In this document: positions 40,138-48,060 of the stretch, piece by piece
Position numbering within the stretch: position 1 is the first letter of the stretch
How the letters are laid out: the number at the start of each line of letters is the position of its first letter
Assembly: GCA_028289425.1 (NCBI GenBank)
Contig: JANQPL010000011.1
Coordinates: 62,001 to 126,000, forward strand
Length of the DNA: 64,000 nucleotides
DNA from: Alphaproteobacteria bacterium
GTDB lineage: Bacteria; Pseudomonadota; Alphaproteobacteria; JANQMY01
Direction of reading: 5' to 3'
Made by a program: the position numbers and the translations under genes
Notes under the pieces: model-generated
Databases searched by the model: none
Told to the model about the DNA's origin: nothing
The model's input: only the letters and a program-made list of their open reading frames with translations

Positions 40138-40815
40138 TCAATCCTCAAACCCCACAAAGGTTGCCGCTTCATCCACCGACTTGCGGCGGGAAACCACCCC
40201 ATTGGCGGGAAAACTATCGTCCGGGAACCCCATGGCCACGCAAATCATGATCACCTGATCGTCGGGGATTTGCGCATGTTCGCGCACCACGGGCGATTGC
40301 ATGATGCCCTGGCTGTTGATCACGCAGCCGAGCCCGCGCGACCACGCCGCATTCACAAGCGCATTCGTCACCGCCCCACAATCGAATGGCGCGATATCGC
40401 CCCCGTGGATCGACCGGTCATAGGTAACGACCACAGACACGGGCGCATCGAATTGGCGGAAGCCGCGCAGCACCCAGTCTTGGCGCGCCGCTTTGTCGTG
40501 CCGCTCGATCCCCATCACGGCAAAGAGCTGTTTGGCAATTTCGATTTGCCGTTCCCGATGGACGCCTTCATAGGCGCCGTGGCTGCGGAATTCTCGGCTG
40601 TCCGGCACACCTGCTAAGTTCCGCTCCACATTGCCGGCGCGAATGCGATTGAGCGTGTCACCCGCGACCACATAGAAGTTCCATGGCTGGGTGTTGAGCG
40701 ACGACGGCGCCCGCATGGCCATTTCGATCACTTCCCGGATCAACGACTTGGGCACGGGCTCTTGCTTGTAGCCCCTGATGCTCCGCCGCCCCAAAACAAC
40801 TTCATCGTAGTTCAC
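40138..40815 (-). CDS. Nitroreductase family flavoprotein
   Basis: 225 residues from GTG 40815, with GAGGAG seven bases upstream; a TTG at 40839 gives a longer form. FMN-binding residues are in GRRSIRGYKQEPVPKSLIREVIEMAMRAPSSLNTQPWNFYVV and in AAWSRGLGCVINSQGIMQSPVVREHAQIPDDQ. NAD(P)H-dependent reduction of nitro compounds or quinones is likely. Divergent from the CoA-transferase operon. Confidence 0.9.
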   Translation of the reverse strand: MNYDEVVLGRRSIRGYKQEPVPKSLIREVIEMAMRAPSSLNTQPWNFYVVAGDTLNRIRAGNVERNLAGVPDSREFRSHGAYEGVHRERQIEIAKQLFAVMGIERHDKAARQDWVLRGFRQFDAPVSVVVTYDRSIHGGDIAPFDCGAVTNALVNAAWSRGLGCVINSQGIMQSPVVREHAQIPDDQVIMICVAMGFPDDSFPANGVVSRRKSVDEAATFVGFED

Positions 40816-40938
40816 TGTCCGCTCCTCGAGATTCCGCAAGCCGTCTTCCTACAGGCTGCGGGCCCCGCCATCAACGCCGATTGTGCGAAGGCTCCCGAGT
40901 CCCTAAAGTCATGAAAAACAAAAGATAGGGAGGCGACC

Positions 40939-42225
40939 ATGGATTGGACGGAAACATCCCGCACGCGGCTCATGACCATTGAGGATGCCGTGGCCCTTGT
41001 GAAAAGCGGCCAAACCATTGTCACTGGCATTCCCGAACCGGTTTATTTCCTCAACGCCTTGGCCCAGCGAACGGACCTGTCGGACGTGTCGGTCACCAGC
41101 GCCCTGGGCGGGCCGGGTTTGCAGGCGATTGCGCAAAATCCCGGTTTCGCCGCCATCACCTCCTTCAGCAACATCTATATCCGGGACGATGTGCTGGCCG
41201 GCCGCATTGCCTTCCGGCCCGGCGGCTTCTTTGGTGCCGCCAAACAGATGACGTCGCTCAAGCCCGACCTGGTGGTGCTCACGGTTACGGCGCCCGAGGC
41301 CGACGGCACGGTGCGCCCCGGCTGTGTCATGGCGTTTGACGACACGCTGATGCGCAACGCCAAGGAATCAGGCGCCACGGTGTTGGCCCTGGTGGATGAA
41401 AACGAACCGCGCGCCTACGGCGCAGCGTTTCATGTGAGTGACTTCGACGGCATCATCCCGCAGCCGGCAAAGGAAGCCGCACCGCGTTTGTTGTATGAGG
41501 AATCTCCCCATGCGAGCGCGATTGCCGAAACGCTGGCGGAATTCGTGCCCGACGGCGCCACCTTGCAAGGAGGTGTGGGAGACGTGCCCGACTTTGCGCT
41601 GGCCAAGCTCACCCATCTCAAGGACCCTGGGGTGCACACGGAGGTTTTGGGGGCCGGGCTGGCCACACTCGTCGACCAAGGCATTGCCACCAGCATCCAC
41701 AAACCACGCAACACGGGCAAGGCCACGTATACCATGGCCAATGGACAAGCGATCGACATGGTGGGCGATGACGAGCGCTATCGCATTTTGGGGTCAAGCG
41801 ATTGTCTGGACCCGCGCATCATCGCGGAGAACCCCAGGCTGCGTTGCGTGAATGCCGCCGTCGCTGTGGATCTTTACGGGCAGGGGTCCGCGGAGATGGT
41901 GAACGGCAAGCAGTTTTCCGGCATTGGCGGTCAGCAGGATTTCCTGCGGGCGTGTCACCTGTCGGAAGACGCGCTGGCCATCATTGTGTTGGAATCCACC
42001 GCACGCAATGACACGATTTCCCGCATCTGCCCGGTGATCCCCGAAGGCAATGTGATTTCCGCCACGCGCTATGACATCGATGTGGTCATCACCGAATACG
42101 GCGCCGCGGTGCTGCAGCACGCCACGGTCAAGGAACGGGCGGAGCGCTTGATCGCCATCGCCCACCCTAAATTCCGCGAAGAACTCGAACGCGGGGCCCG
42201 TGAACGGGGTATACTGACAAACTAA
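40939..42225 (+). CDS. Acetyl-CoA hydrolase/transferase family (class I CoA-transferase)
   Basis: 428 residues. LQGGVGDVPDFALAKL, VHTEVLGAGL (the Glu expected to form the acyl-CoA thioester intermediate), NGKQFSGIGGQQDFLRA and VDVVITEYGAAVLQHATVKERAERLIAIAHPKFRE match the 4-hydroxybutyrate/acetate CoA-transferase group. The acyl donor and acceptor cannot be fixed. First gene of a plus-strand operon with a crotonase (11 bp) and a MaoC-like gene. Confidence 0.92.
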   Translation: MDWTETSRTRLMTIEDAVALVKSGQTIVTGIPEPVYFLNALAQRTDLSDVSVTSALGGPGLQAIAQNPGFAAITSFSNIYIRDDVLAGRIAFRPGGFFGAAKQMTSLKPDLVVLTVTAPEADGTVRPGCVMAFDDTLMRNAKESGATVLALVDENEPRAYGAAFHVSDFDGIIPQPAKEAAPRLLYEESPHASAIAETLAEFVPDGATLQGGVGDVPDFALAKLTHLKDPGVHTEVLGAGLATLVDQGIATSIHKPRNTGKATYTMANGQAIDMVGDDERYRILGSSDCLDPRIIAENPRLRCVNAAVAVDLYGQGSAEMVNGKQFSGIGGQQDFLRACHLSEDALAIIVLESTARNDTISRICPVIPEGNVISATRYDIDVVITEYGAAVLQHATVKERAERLIAIAHPKFREELERGARERGILTN

Positions 42226-42236
42226 GGGACATCACC

Positions 42237-43004
42237 ATGACCGTTCATGTGCAGCGCGACGGCGCCATCACCACCATCACCTTGGACCGGCCAGAGGTGA
42301 TGAATGCGTTCGACCGGGCGCACTATGCCGCCGTCAATGACGCCATTGCAGCATTCGAAGCGGACGATGACGCCCGGGTCGGCATCATCCAAAGCAATGT
42401 GGAACGCGCCTTTTCGGTGGGCGTAGATCTCAAGGATCTCAACAAGGCCATGGCCGAAGAGCGCTTGGGACGCGAGGAATTGGCGGCCAAGTTGGCGCTC
42501 ACCATCGGTAAGGAAGGGGCCGTGCGCAAGCCGCTTGTGGCCGCCATGAACGGCTATTGCGTGGGCGAAGGTTTGGGCCTGGCGCTTTTTTGCGACATGC
42601 GCGTGGCGGCCGACAACGCCACCTTTTCGCTGCCGGAAGTGAAGCGCGGCATCACCACCGTGCGCGCGACCATTCGGCTGCCGCAGATCATAGGCCTTGG
42701 CCACGCCTTCGAGCTGCTGATGACCGGCGAGCCTAAAGACGCTCAGTGGGCGGAAAAAGTGGGCCTTGTCAATGCGGTTGTGCCTTATGCCGACCTTCCA
42801 GCGGCCGCACGCAAAATGGCGGAGGTGATCGCCGAAGCGAGCCCCAAAGCAGTGCAAAACATCAAAGAACTGGCGCTTAAAAGCTACAACATGTCTTTGG
42901 ACGATGCCGTCGCGCTTGGCCTTCAGATGCGCAACAAAACCTCGCGCCAGGAATACACGGAAGGCGCCTCTGCCTTTATCGAGAAACGCAAAACCGACTT
43001 TTAG
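42237..43004 (+). CDS. Crotonase family protein (enoyl-CoA hydratase/isomerase-like)
   Basis: 255 residues. The oxyanion-hole region AFSVGVDLKDL is present. The position of the first catalytic Glu of hydratases (GGCEL in the homologue at 7739) reads CVGEGLGLALFCD, with Gly instead. The second Glu is kept in FSLPEVKRGI. It may therefore be an isomerase, hydrolase or other crotonase. The stop codon TAG at 43002-43004 is joined directly to a REP-like repeat. Second gene of the CoA-transferase operon. Confidence 0.88.
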   Translation: MTVHVQRDGAITTITLDRPEVMNAFDRAHYAAVNDAIAAFEADDDARVGIIQSNVERAFSVGVDLKDLNKAMAEERLGREELAAKLALTIGKEGAVRKPLVAAMNGYCVGEGLGLALFCDMRVAADNATFSLPEVKRGITTVRATIRLPQIIGLGHAFELLMTGEPKDAQWAEKVGLVNAVVPYADLPAAARKMAEVIAEASPKAVQNIKELALKSYNMSLDDAVALGLQMRNKTSRQEYTEGASAFIEKRKTDF

Positions 43005-43116
43005 AATTAAGGGGACACAATACCTAGAATTAAGGGGACACAATACTTAATTGGGCAAACAGAGACGCAAACACCTCCGATTGGTTTTCCAATTAGGTAT
43101 TGTGTCCCCTTAATTA
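43004..43116. repeat. REP-like palindromic element (two direct copies, one inverted)
   Basis: A 23-bp unit containing AATTAAGGGGACACAATAC occurs at 43004-43026 and immediately again at 43027-43049. It recurs inverted at 43094-43115. The second and third copies extend to 28-base arms (43027-43054 and 43089-43116) that differ at two positions and could form a long hairpin with a 34-base loop. It fills the space between the crotonase stop and the ribosome site of the next gene. It resembles REP elements mobilised by RAYT-type transposases; none is encoded in the window. Confidence 0.85.
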
Positions 43117-43130
43117 ATGAGGAGATCCCA

Positions 43131-44060
43131 ATGACAGAAACCTGGCCTAAACCGCTGCAATCCGCGCGCGGCCCCCTACGGGCCGACAAACTCGATGGTG
43201 CTGCGGAAGGCATGGGGAATTGGGGGGCGGAGACCAAGGGCCTGGCCGCCGACGGGTTGGTTCCGCCGGATATGATCTGCGGGATGACGCTCTTCATCTT
43301 GTCGGAACAACCCCGCGATCCGGAAAAGAAGCAAAAAATTCCGGGCGGCGGGGGTGGCGTTGCCGGCGGCGTTTGGGTGCGCGAACGGTTCACCATTCAC
43401 AGGCCGCTTCAACGGGACGACCGGTTTTCAGTGGCAGGTGAGAACATTGGGCGGCATGTGCACAAAGGCCGCCGATACAGCACCAGCCGGTGCACAACGG
43501 TCAACGAGACGGGCGACATCGCCGCAACAAACTTAACGACCGGACTGATGGCTTACAAAGTTGAGGAGGGGCTGGCGGAGTCTCTGGAAGGCGAAGATCC
43601 CAATGCGATCTCGGCCCCTGCGCCCGATTGGAGTGCCGCAAAAAATAATCCGTATCAAGAGCAACTCCGACGCTTAACCCCCGGCCAAATCCTTGGCGAC
43701 TATCCCGTCCCTGTCGGTCTCGCGCTGATGCAAGCCCGGGATACGAAGAAGCCCGACAATCCCATTCACTCCGATCCGGAACTCGCCCGCAGGGCCGGCC
43801 TGTCCCGGCCCATAGCGGGCGGGTCGCACATTCTGGCATTCGCGCTGGAGCCAATCCTCGCCGAGGCCGGCCGGCAGGCTTTGTTCCATGGGGCCAGTTT
43901 CGACATTCGTTGGAAAGCGCCTGTCTATGCGGATCTCACCATCCGTCCAACCGCACTGGTTTCTGACGCATCCGAGAAGCAAGTCGTCTTTGACATCGAG
44001 GCGAAACTGGACGACGGCGCGACGGCCATGACCGGGCGCGTGACCATCCCACTGGCGTGA
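43131..44060 (+). CDS. MaoC-like double hot-dog dehydratase/hydratase
   Basis: 309 residues. The hydratase motif is DNPIHSDPELARRAGLSRPIAGGSHILAF (residues ~216-245), where Asp and His are catalytic. The N-terminal half is a second, degenerate hot-dog with a glycine-rich loop (IPGGGGGVAGGVWVRERFTIHRPL). Probably hydrates an enoyl-CoA or acts on a CoA-linked intermediate made by the upstream CoA-transferase and crotonase. ATG 43131 has GAGGAG upstream, the start lying just after the REP-like element. Confidence 0.85.
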   Translation: MTETWPKPLQSARGPLRADKLDGAAEGMGNWGAETKGLAADGLVPPDMICGMTLFILSEQPRDPEKKQKIPGGGGGVAGGVWVRERFTIHRPLQRDDRFSVAGENIGRHVHKGRRYSTSRCTTVNETGDIAATNLTTGLMAYKVEEGLAESLEGEDPNAISAPAPDWSAAKNNPYQEQLRRLTPGQILGDYPVPVGLALMQARDTKKPDNPIHSDPELARRAGLSRPIAGGSHILAFALEPILAEAGRQALFHGASFDIRWKAPVYADLTIRPTALVSDASEKQVVFDIEAKLDDGATAMTGRVTIPLA

Positions 44061-44221
44061 CACGTTGCGGTGATATGTGCAGCCTTGTTAGAGCACTCTA
44101 GTCTGCCGTTCGACAGCGGTATTCTGCTTCCGCCCCAATAAGACATCTATTCACTTCTGTTTCACAATCGAATAGTCACCGGTGTGCGAGCTGTCACCTA
44201 CTTCGCAACGTCCTACACAGA

Positions 44222-44581
44222 CTATTCGAACAGTTCCTCGATCGCTGAGATGAGTGCCTCGTCGGAGAAGGGCTTTTCCAGGATGGCGATGACGCCCGCA
44301 TCTTTCGCGCGTTTTCGGGCGGCTTTTGGCATGTTTCCTGAAATCATCACAATCGCGATTCCAGACTGTTCGCCCGCGAGACGTTCCGCCAGTTCCACAC
44401 CTGTCATCCCGCTCATTTGGTGATCGAGAATGACGCCGTCGGGCGAAGCCTGCGCCGTTGACTCTAGAAACGCCGCACTCGTGGCAAACATGCTCACCAA
44501 ATATCCAGATGACGTAAGCAACGCAGACAGTGAATCGCGGACAGCCTCGTCATCGTCGACAATAGCGATTGATTTGGGCAT
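44222..44581 (-). CDS. Single-domain response regulator
   Basis: 119 residues from ATG 44581 (MPKSIAIVDDDEAVRDS); the frame is open to 44734. Phospho-acceptor D53 in GVILDHQMSGMTG, acidic D9/D10, S81 and K103 (LEKPFSD) are in place, with no output domain. Like CheY/Spo0F-type receivers it should act by protein contact or as a phosphate sink. Its promoter region carries paired TACGTA boxes, placing it downstream of the FixJ-like regulator. Confidence 0.93.
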   Translation of the reverse strand: MPKSIAIVDDDEAVRDSLSALLTSSGYLVSMFATSAAFLESTAQASPDGVILDHQMSGMTGVELAERLAGEQSGIAIVMISGNMPKAARKRAKDAGVIAILEKPFSDEALISAIEELFE

Positions 44582-44681
44582 TGGTGGCTTCTTTTCCACT
44601 TTACACTTGGCGACGCCCCCAATCTTTCTCCCCACGCCACATCGAACTTTGTAAATTGGCAAACCGCTCCACCGCTGCAAA

Positions 44682-44697
44682 TACGTATCACTACGTA
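44682..44697. promoter_or_regulatory. Paired TACGTA boxes upstream of the receiver gene
   Basis: TACGTATCACTACGTA: two perfect TACGTA palindromes exactly 10 bp apart, one helical turn, about 100 bp upstream of the receiver start. FixJ/NarL-type regulators often recognise such boxes; assignment to this FixJ is inference. Confidence 0.55.
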
Positions 44698-44738
44698 GGT
44701 CAGGGCACCCAAAAGATAAATGCAGTAATTGCAATCAG

Positions 44739-45371
44739 TTACGGATTTGCACCGTCCGCTCCGATAACGCCTGCCGCAATGGCCATGCGGACCAAATGGG
44801 AGAGGTTGCGGGCGGCAAGTTTTTCGATGACACGCGCGCGATGAATTTCGACCGTGCGGGGACTGATGTCGAGGTCGTACGCGATAACTTTGTTGGGATG
44901 ACCAAGCGCCACCTTCTCAAGGACTTGACGCTCTCGTGCCGTAAGCCGCTCAATGTTGGCCCGCGCGGCATCGGCGGCTGCTGCATCCGCGTGCATTTTT
45001 ACGCCGCGAGAGAGCGCCTCGCGGACACTCCGCAGGATGAGCTCATCATCGATAGGCTTTTCGATAAAGTCGACTGCCCCAGCCTTCATGGCCTTTACCG
45101 CCATAGGCAAATCGCCGTGACCGGTAACAATGATAACCGGCAACGGGATTTTCATTTCCGTCAATCGCTCTTGCAGCTCCAGCCCGCTGAGACCCGGCAT
45201 GCGAACGTCCGAGACAACACAGCCGACAGCGTCCGACCCAAGCGCTTCCAGGAAAGAGTCGGCTGACGCGTATGTTTTTACGGGTAGGTCGCTGGACTCA
45301 AGAAGCGTGCCGAGAGAATCACGCACGGCATCATCATCGTCCAACACGAAAACGGTCGGCGTATCATTCAT
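44739..45371 (-). CDS. FixJ family LuxR-type response regulator
   Basis: 210 residues. Receiver with D55 (CVVSDVRMPGLSGLELQ) and K in FIEKPIDD, then a LuxR/NarL HTH: LTARERQVLEKVALGHPNKVIAYDLDISPRTVEIHRARVIEKL. This is the FixJ/TtrR layout. Its start overlaps the kinase stop by 4 bp, so the pair is coupled. Direct targets are probably the TACGTA-preceded genes nearby. Confidence 0.93.
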   Translation of the reverse strand: MNDTPTVFVLDDDDAVRDSLGTLLESSDLPVKTYASADSFLEALGSDAVGCVVSDVRMPGLSGLELQERLTEMKIPLPVIIVTGHGDLPMAVKAMKAGAVDFIEKPIDDELILRSVREALSRGVKMHADAAAADAARANIERLTARERQVLEKVALGHPNKVIAYDLDISPRTVEIHRARVIEKLAARNLSHLVRMAIAAGVIGADGANP

Positions 45372-46528
45372 GTTTCCGACTCACTTTGCGAGGTTAGCAG
45401 GGTGAAGCGAAATTTCATGCCGCCAGTCTCATTTTCTTCAGCGATCAGCGTGCCGCCATGGTCCTCCACAATTGAGCGGCAGATCGACAACCCGACACCC
45501 ATGCCGGATTCTTTGGATGTGACAAATGCCTGAAAGAGCGTGTCCCTAACCTCGTTTGCCAGCCCTGGGCCATTGTCACTCACAGCCACCTCCACACCTC
45601 CACTTTGGTATGCCGCCACAAATACGTCGACGCGGCCTTCTTCCACGTTTTCGAGCGCCTCAAACGCGTTGCGCATCAGATTCACAACAACCTGCTGTAT
45701 ACGGATCTTATCGATCATCAATGGGTCGATTGCCGGGTCCACATGGAAGTTGATCTCAAAGGACGCGGTGCCAGCGGCTAACGCCGCCAGATTTACCGCT
45801 TCGCCGACCACCGCACCAACGTCCTCCAAGGATTGAGTGCTGTTTCCTTTGACAACGAACTCGCGGAGCCGCCGAATAATCTCTCCGGCGCGGAGCGCCT
45901 GATCTACCGCTTTTTCTATGCTTTCCACGGCGCGCGTGTTCGCATCTGGTTTGCTGCCGTTGAGGAATCTCTTGGCCGCACTGGCATAACCGGCGATCGC
46001 TGTCAGCGGCTGGTTAATCTCATGAGCCAGCTCGGAAGCCATTTCGCCCATGGCACTAAGCCGCGATAAATGCTGTAGATCTGCCTCCAGAATTCGGGCG
46101 CGCTCACGCGTCTGCGCAAGGGCGGCCTCGGCTTCCCGGCGCTTCGTAATGTCGCGAAACGAGATGACAGCGCCGAGGATAACGCCGTCTTCGACGATGG
46201 GCGTGCTCACATATTCCACGGGAAAGCTGCTGCCATCCTTACGCCAGAAAACTTCTGTGTCGACTCGGTGGACTTCGCCATCGCGAAAAGCTGCATATAT
46301 CGGGCATTCCGAAACCGGATAGTGACGGCCGTCAGGGTGGGTATGGTGTATCAGCTCATGCTGTTTGTGCCCGATCATTTCTTCTAAAGTGTAGCCGCAC
46401 ATCTGCACTGCCGCGGGATTGGCGAACAGCGTGTAGCCTTGATTGTCGACGCCGTATACGCCGTCCCCAGACGCTTTCAAAATGAGATCGGTATAGTTTT
46501 GGGTCAATGCCTGGTTTTCGTCAGCCAT
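45368..46528 (-). CDS. FixL-like PAS sensor histidine kinase
   Basis: 386 residues from ATG 46528 (MADENQAL). One PAS domain (NYTDLILKASGDGVYGVDNQGYTLFANPAAVQMCGYTLEEMIG), with FRDITKRREAE closing it. HisKA follows with the phospho-His in SELAHEINQPLTAIAGYASA. HATPase has N box NLMRNAFEALENV, G1 DNGPGL and G2 GMGVGLSI. No membrane segments, so cytoplasmic. The PAS lacks the arrangement I would expect of a FixL heme pocket; HELIHHTHPDGRHYPVSECPIY is typical of other PAS kinases. The signal is unknown. Confidence 0.93.
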   Translation of the reverse strand: MADENQALTQNYTDLILKASGDGVYGVDNQGYTLFANPAAVQMCGYTLEEMIGHKQHELIHHTHPDGRHYPVSECPIYAAFRDGEVHRVDTEVFWRKDGSSFPVEYVSTPIVEDGVILGAVISFRDITKRREAEAALAQTRERARILEADLQHLSRLSAMGEMASELAHEINQPLTAIAGYASAAKRFLNGSKPDANTRAVESIEKAVDQALRAGEIIRRLREFVVKGNSTQSLEDVGAVVGEAVNLAALAAGTASFEINFHVDPAIDPLMIDKIRIQQVVVNLMRNAFEALENVEEGRVDVFVAAYQSGGVEVAVSDNGPGLANEVRDTLFQAFVTSKESGMGVGLSICRSIVEDHGGTLIAEENETGGMKFRFTLLTSQSESET

Positions 46529-46601
46529 AACCAGTGCTCCTGTTCGCCCGTCTCCTGGCAATTGAGAACAGAAAATAGCGCATTGATCGCATAGGTGCGA
46601 C

Positions 46602-46612
46602 TACGTACGTAC
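46602..46612. promoter_or_regulatory. TACGTACGTAC box between kinase and clamp-helix-like gene
   Basis: Overlapping TACGTA/CGTACG palindromes in the 178-bp gap between the divergent kinase (46528) and the ORF at 46707. It shares the TACGTA core with the site at 44682 and may let FixJ control both directions. Confidence 0.45.
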
Positions 46613-46706
46613 AACTCCGAATTTTCGCGTCCGCCCCCTTCCGGTAGATCTGGTCTTGCTTGAAGCCCGGTTTTGACACCAGGCACACGCCAGGGGAGAT
46701 CCAACC

Positions 46707-47063
46707 ATGACCAAAATATCCGCAGATAGCATCGTGATCGCGACGACGCCCAGCGATTCCGGGAGAAACCTCCTCCACCGTCGGGTCGCCCGGCTTGCTT
46801 TGCTCATCAAGCTTGAAGCGCCCGATATCATCATCCGCAATGAACGGCGCCTCATTGGCGAGGCCATGACGTCGGTCATCGCGTCCGCGAAATCTCACGT
46901 TCAGCCGGACACGGAAGAAACCTCCGTAGCGCGGAATTCTGACAGCCGGTGTTGCCCTGCGTACGCCGACAAAAATTGGGCGTTCGTTGACGATGGGCTG
47001 GCCTACCGTCCGCTCGAGAGTCGACCCGGTAACCAAACAGGGCTTCCAAAGTTAAGTCTTTGA
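46707..47063 (+). CDS. Small protein resembling the RpoC (beta-prime) clamp helices
   Basis: 118 residues with a strong ribosome site (AGGGGAGA) before ATG 46707. Residues 33-53 (LIKLEAPDIIIRNERRLIGEA) align with the RNA polymerase beta-prime clamp-helix coiled coil, which in alphaproteobacteria reads about LIELRAPDIIIRNEKRMLQEA. LLHRRV (22-27) resembles DLYRRV at the start of the first helix, with about four residues missing. E46 and A53 match E. coli beta-prime E295 and A302, which are known sigma-contact positions. The remaining ~60 residues are unrelated to RpoC. It could be a sigma-binding mimic; homology is from my recall of RpoC, not a search. Divergent from the FixL-like gene, upstream of the isochorismatase. 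Confidence 0.7.
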   Translation: MTKISADSIVIATTPSDSGRNLLHRRVARLALLIKLEAPDIIIRNERRLIGEAMTSVIASAKSHVQPDTEETSVARNSDSRCCPAYADKNWAFVDDGLAYRPLESRPGNQTGLPKLSL

Positions 47064-47158
47064 AGGCGCCAAGATCCTACCCCGCACTGATGGTCATCAT
47101 AGATCGTTGACCAACCACCGCACCGGGCCCCGTGCCCATCACCAAAGGAGATATACTG

Positions 47159-48010
47159 ATGACGACTTCCGAACATAATCGCCGCGAAGACAGCGATCGC
47201 AAGGACTTGGACCGCCGCGACTTCCTGAATCGCGGAGCTGTTGGCATCGCAGCGGGCGCTACCGCCGCCGCCGTCGGACTTTCTACCTCCCACGCCAACG
47301 CTGCCGGGTTAAGCGCCTACGCCGATCCCGCCAACCCTGGCTTGCCGCAAATCGATATGGAAATCGATCCTGATCGCACGGCCCTTGTTGTTGTAGACCC
47401 GCAGATCGACTTTCTCGATCCGAACGGTGTTGCCTGGGGCGTGGTCGGCGAAAGCGTAACCGAACACCGCGTCGTCGATAATCTTGAGCGTCTTTTCATT
47501 GCCGCTAAAGCTGCAGACATGCCCGTGGTGATCTCACCTCACTACTACTTCCCCCAAGATCACAAGTGGAAGATCGAAGGAACACTTGAGCGTGTCATGC
47601 ACTCGATCGGAATGTTCAATCGCGCAGATCCTCTAGACCTAAATGGCTTTGAAGGTTCGGGTGCCGACTGGATGCCTCAATACAAGCAGTACATCAATGA
47701 CGGTAAAACAATCGTCTGCTCGCCTCATAAAGTCTACGGACCGGAGCAAAACGACTTGGTTCTTCAACTGCGCAAAATCGGCATGGACAAAGTCATTCTG
47801 GCCGGCATGTCATCCAACCTTTGCGTCGAGAGCCATATGCGTGAGCTTTTGGAAACAGGTTTTGAGGTGGCGGTTGTGCGTGATGCCACGGCAGGCGCCA
47901 AAGTTCCAGAAGGTGACGGATACCTCGCTGCCCTGATCAATTTCAGAATGGTCGCGAACGCAGTGTGGTGGACTGACGAAGCAGTCAACCGAATGTCAAA
48001 AGGTGCTTAA
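47159..48010 (+). CDS. Tat-exported isochorismatase-family cysteine hydrolase
   Basis: 283 residues from ATG 47159, with AAAGGAGAT upstream. The twin-arginine signal is LDRRDFLNRGAVGIAAGATAAAVGL. The catalytic Asp is in ALVVVDPQIDFLDP and the nucleophile Cys in LAGMSSNLCVESHMREL, with VRDATAG after it. Members hydrolyse isochorismate, nicotinamide or other amides; export to the periplasm is unusual and the substrate unknown. It lies 95 bp after the clamp-helix-like gene and 50 bp before the YHS gene. Confidence 0.9.
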   Translation: MTTSEHNRREDSDRKDLDRRDFLNRGAVGIAAGATAAAVGLSTSHANAAGLSAYADPANPGLPQIDMEIDPDRTALVVVDPQIDFLDPNGVAWGVVGESVTEHRVVDNLERLFIAAKAADMPVVISPHYYFPQDHKWKIEGTLERVMHSIGMFNRADPLDLNGFEGSGADWMPQYKQYINDGKTIVCSPHKVYGPEQNDLVLQLRKIGMDKVILAGMSSNLCVESHMRELLETGFEVAVVRDATAGAKVPEGDGYLAALINFRMVANAVWWTDEAVNRMSKGA

Positions 48011-48060
48011 CGATGACCCTTTCCTTAGACCAATTCGCCATACCTCACAGGAGACTAAAG

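Noticed and set aside
42222-43043. Minus-strand 273-residue frame opposite the crotonase
   Set aside because: Antisense to conserved crotonase sequence, and it runs through the REP-like repeat.
43004-43116. CRISPR array
   Set aside because: Only two direct copies with no spacer between them and one inverted copy; no cas genes in the window.
45368-46528. Heme-based oxygen-sensing FixL
   Set aside because: Only one PAS domain of a generic kinase type, without the heme-pocket arrangement I expect; it may sense something else.
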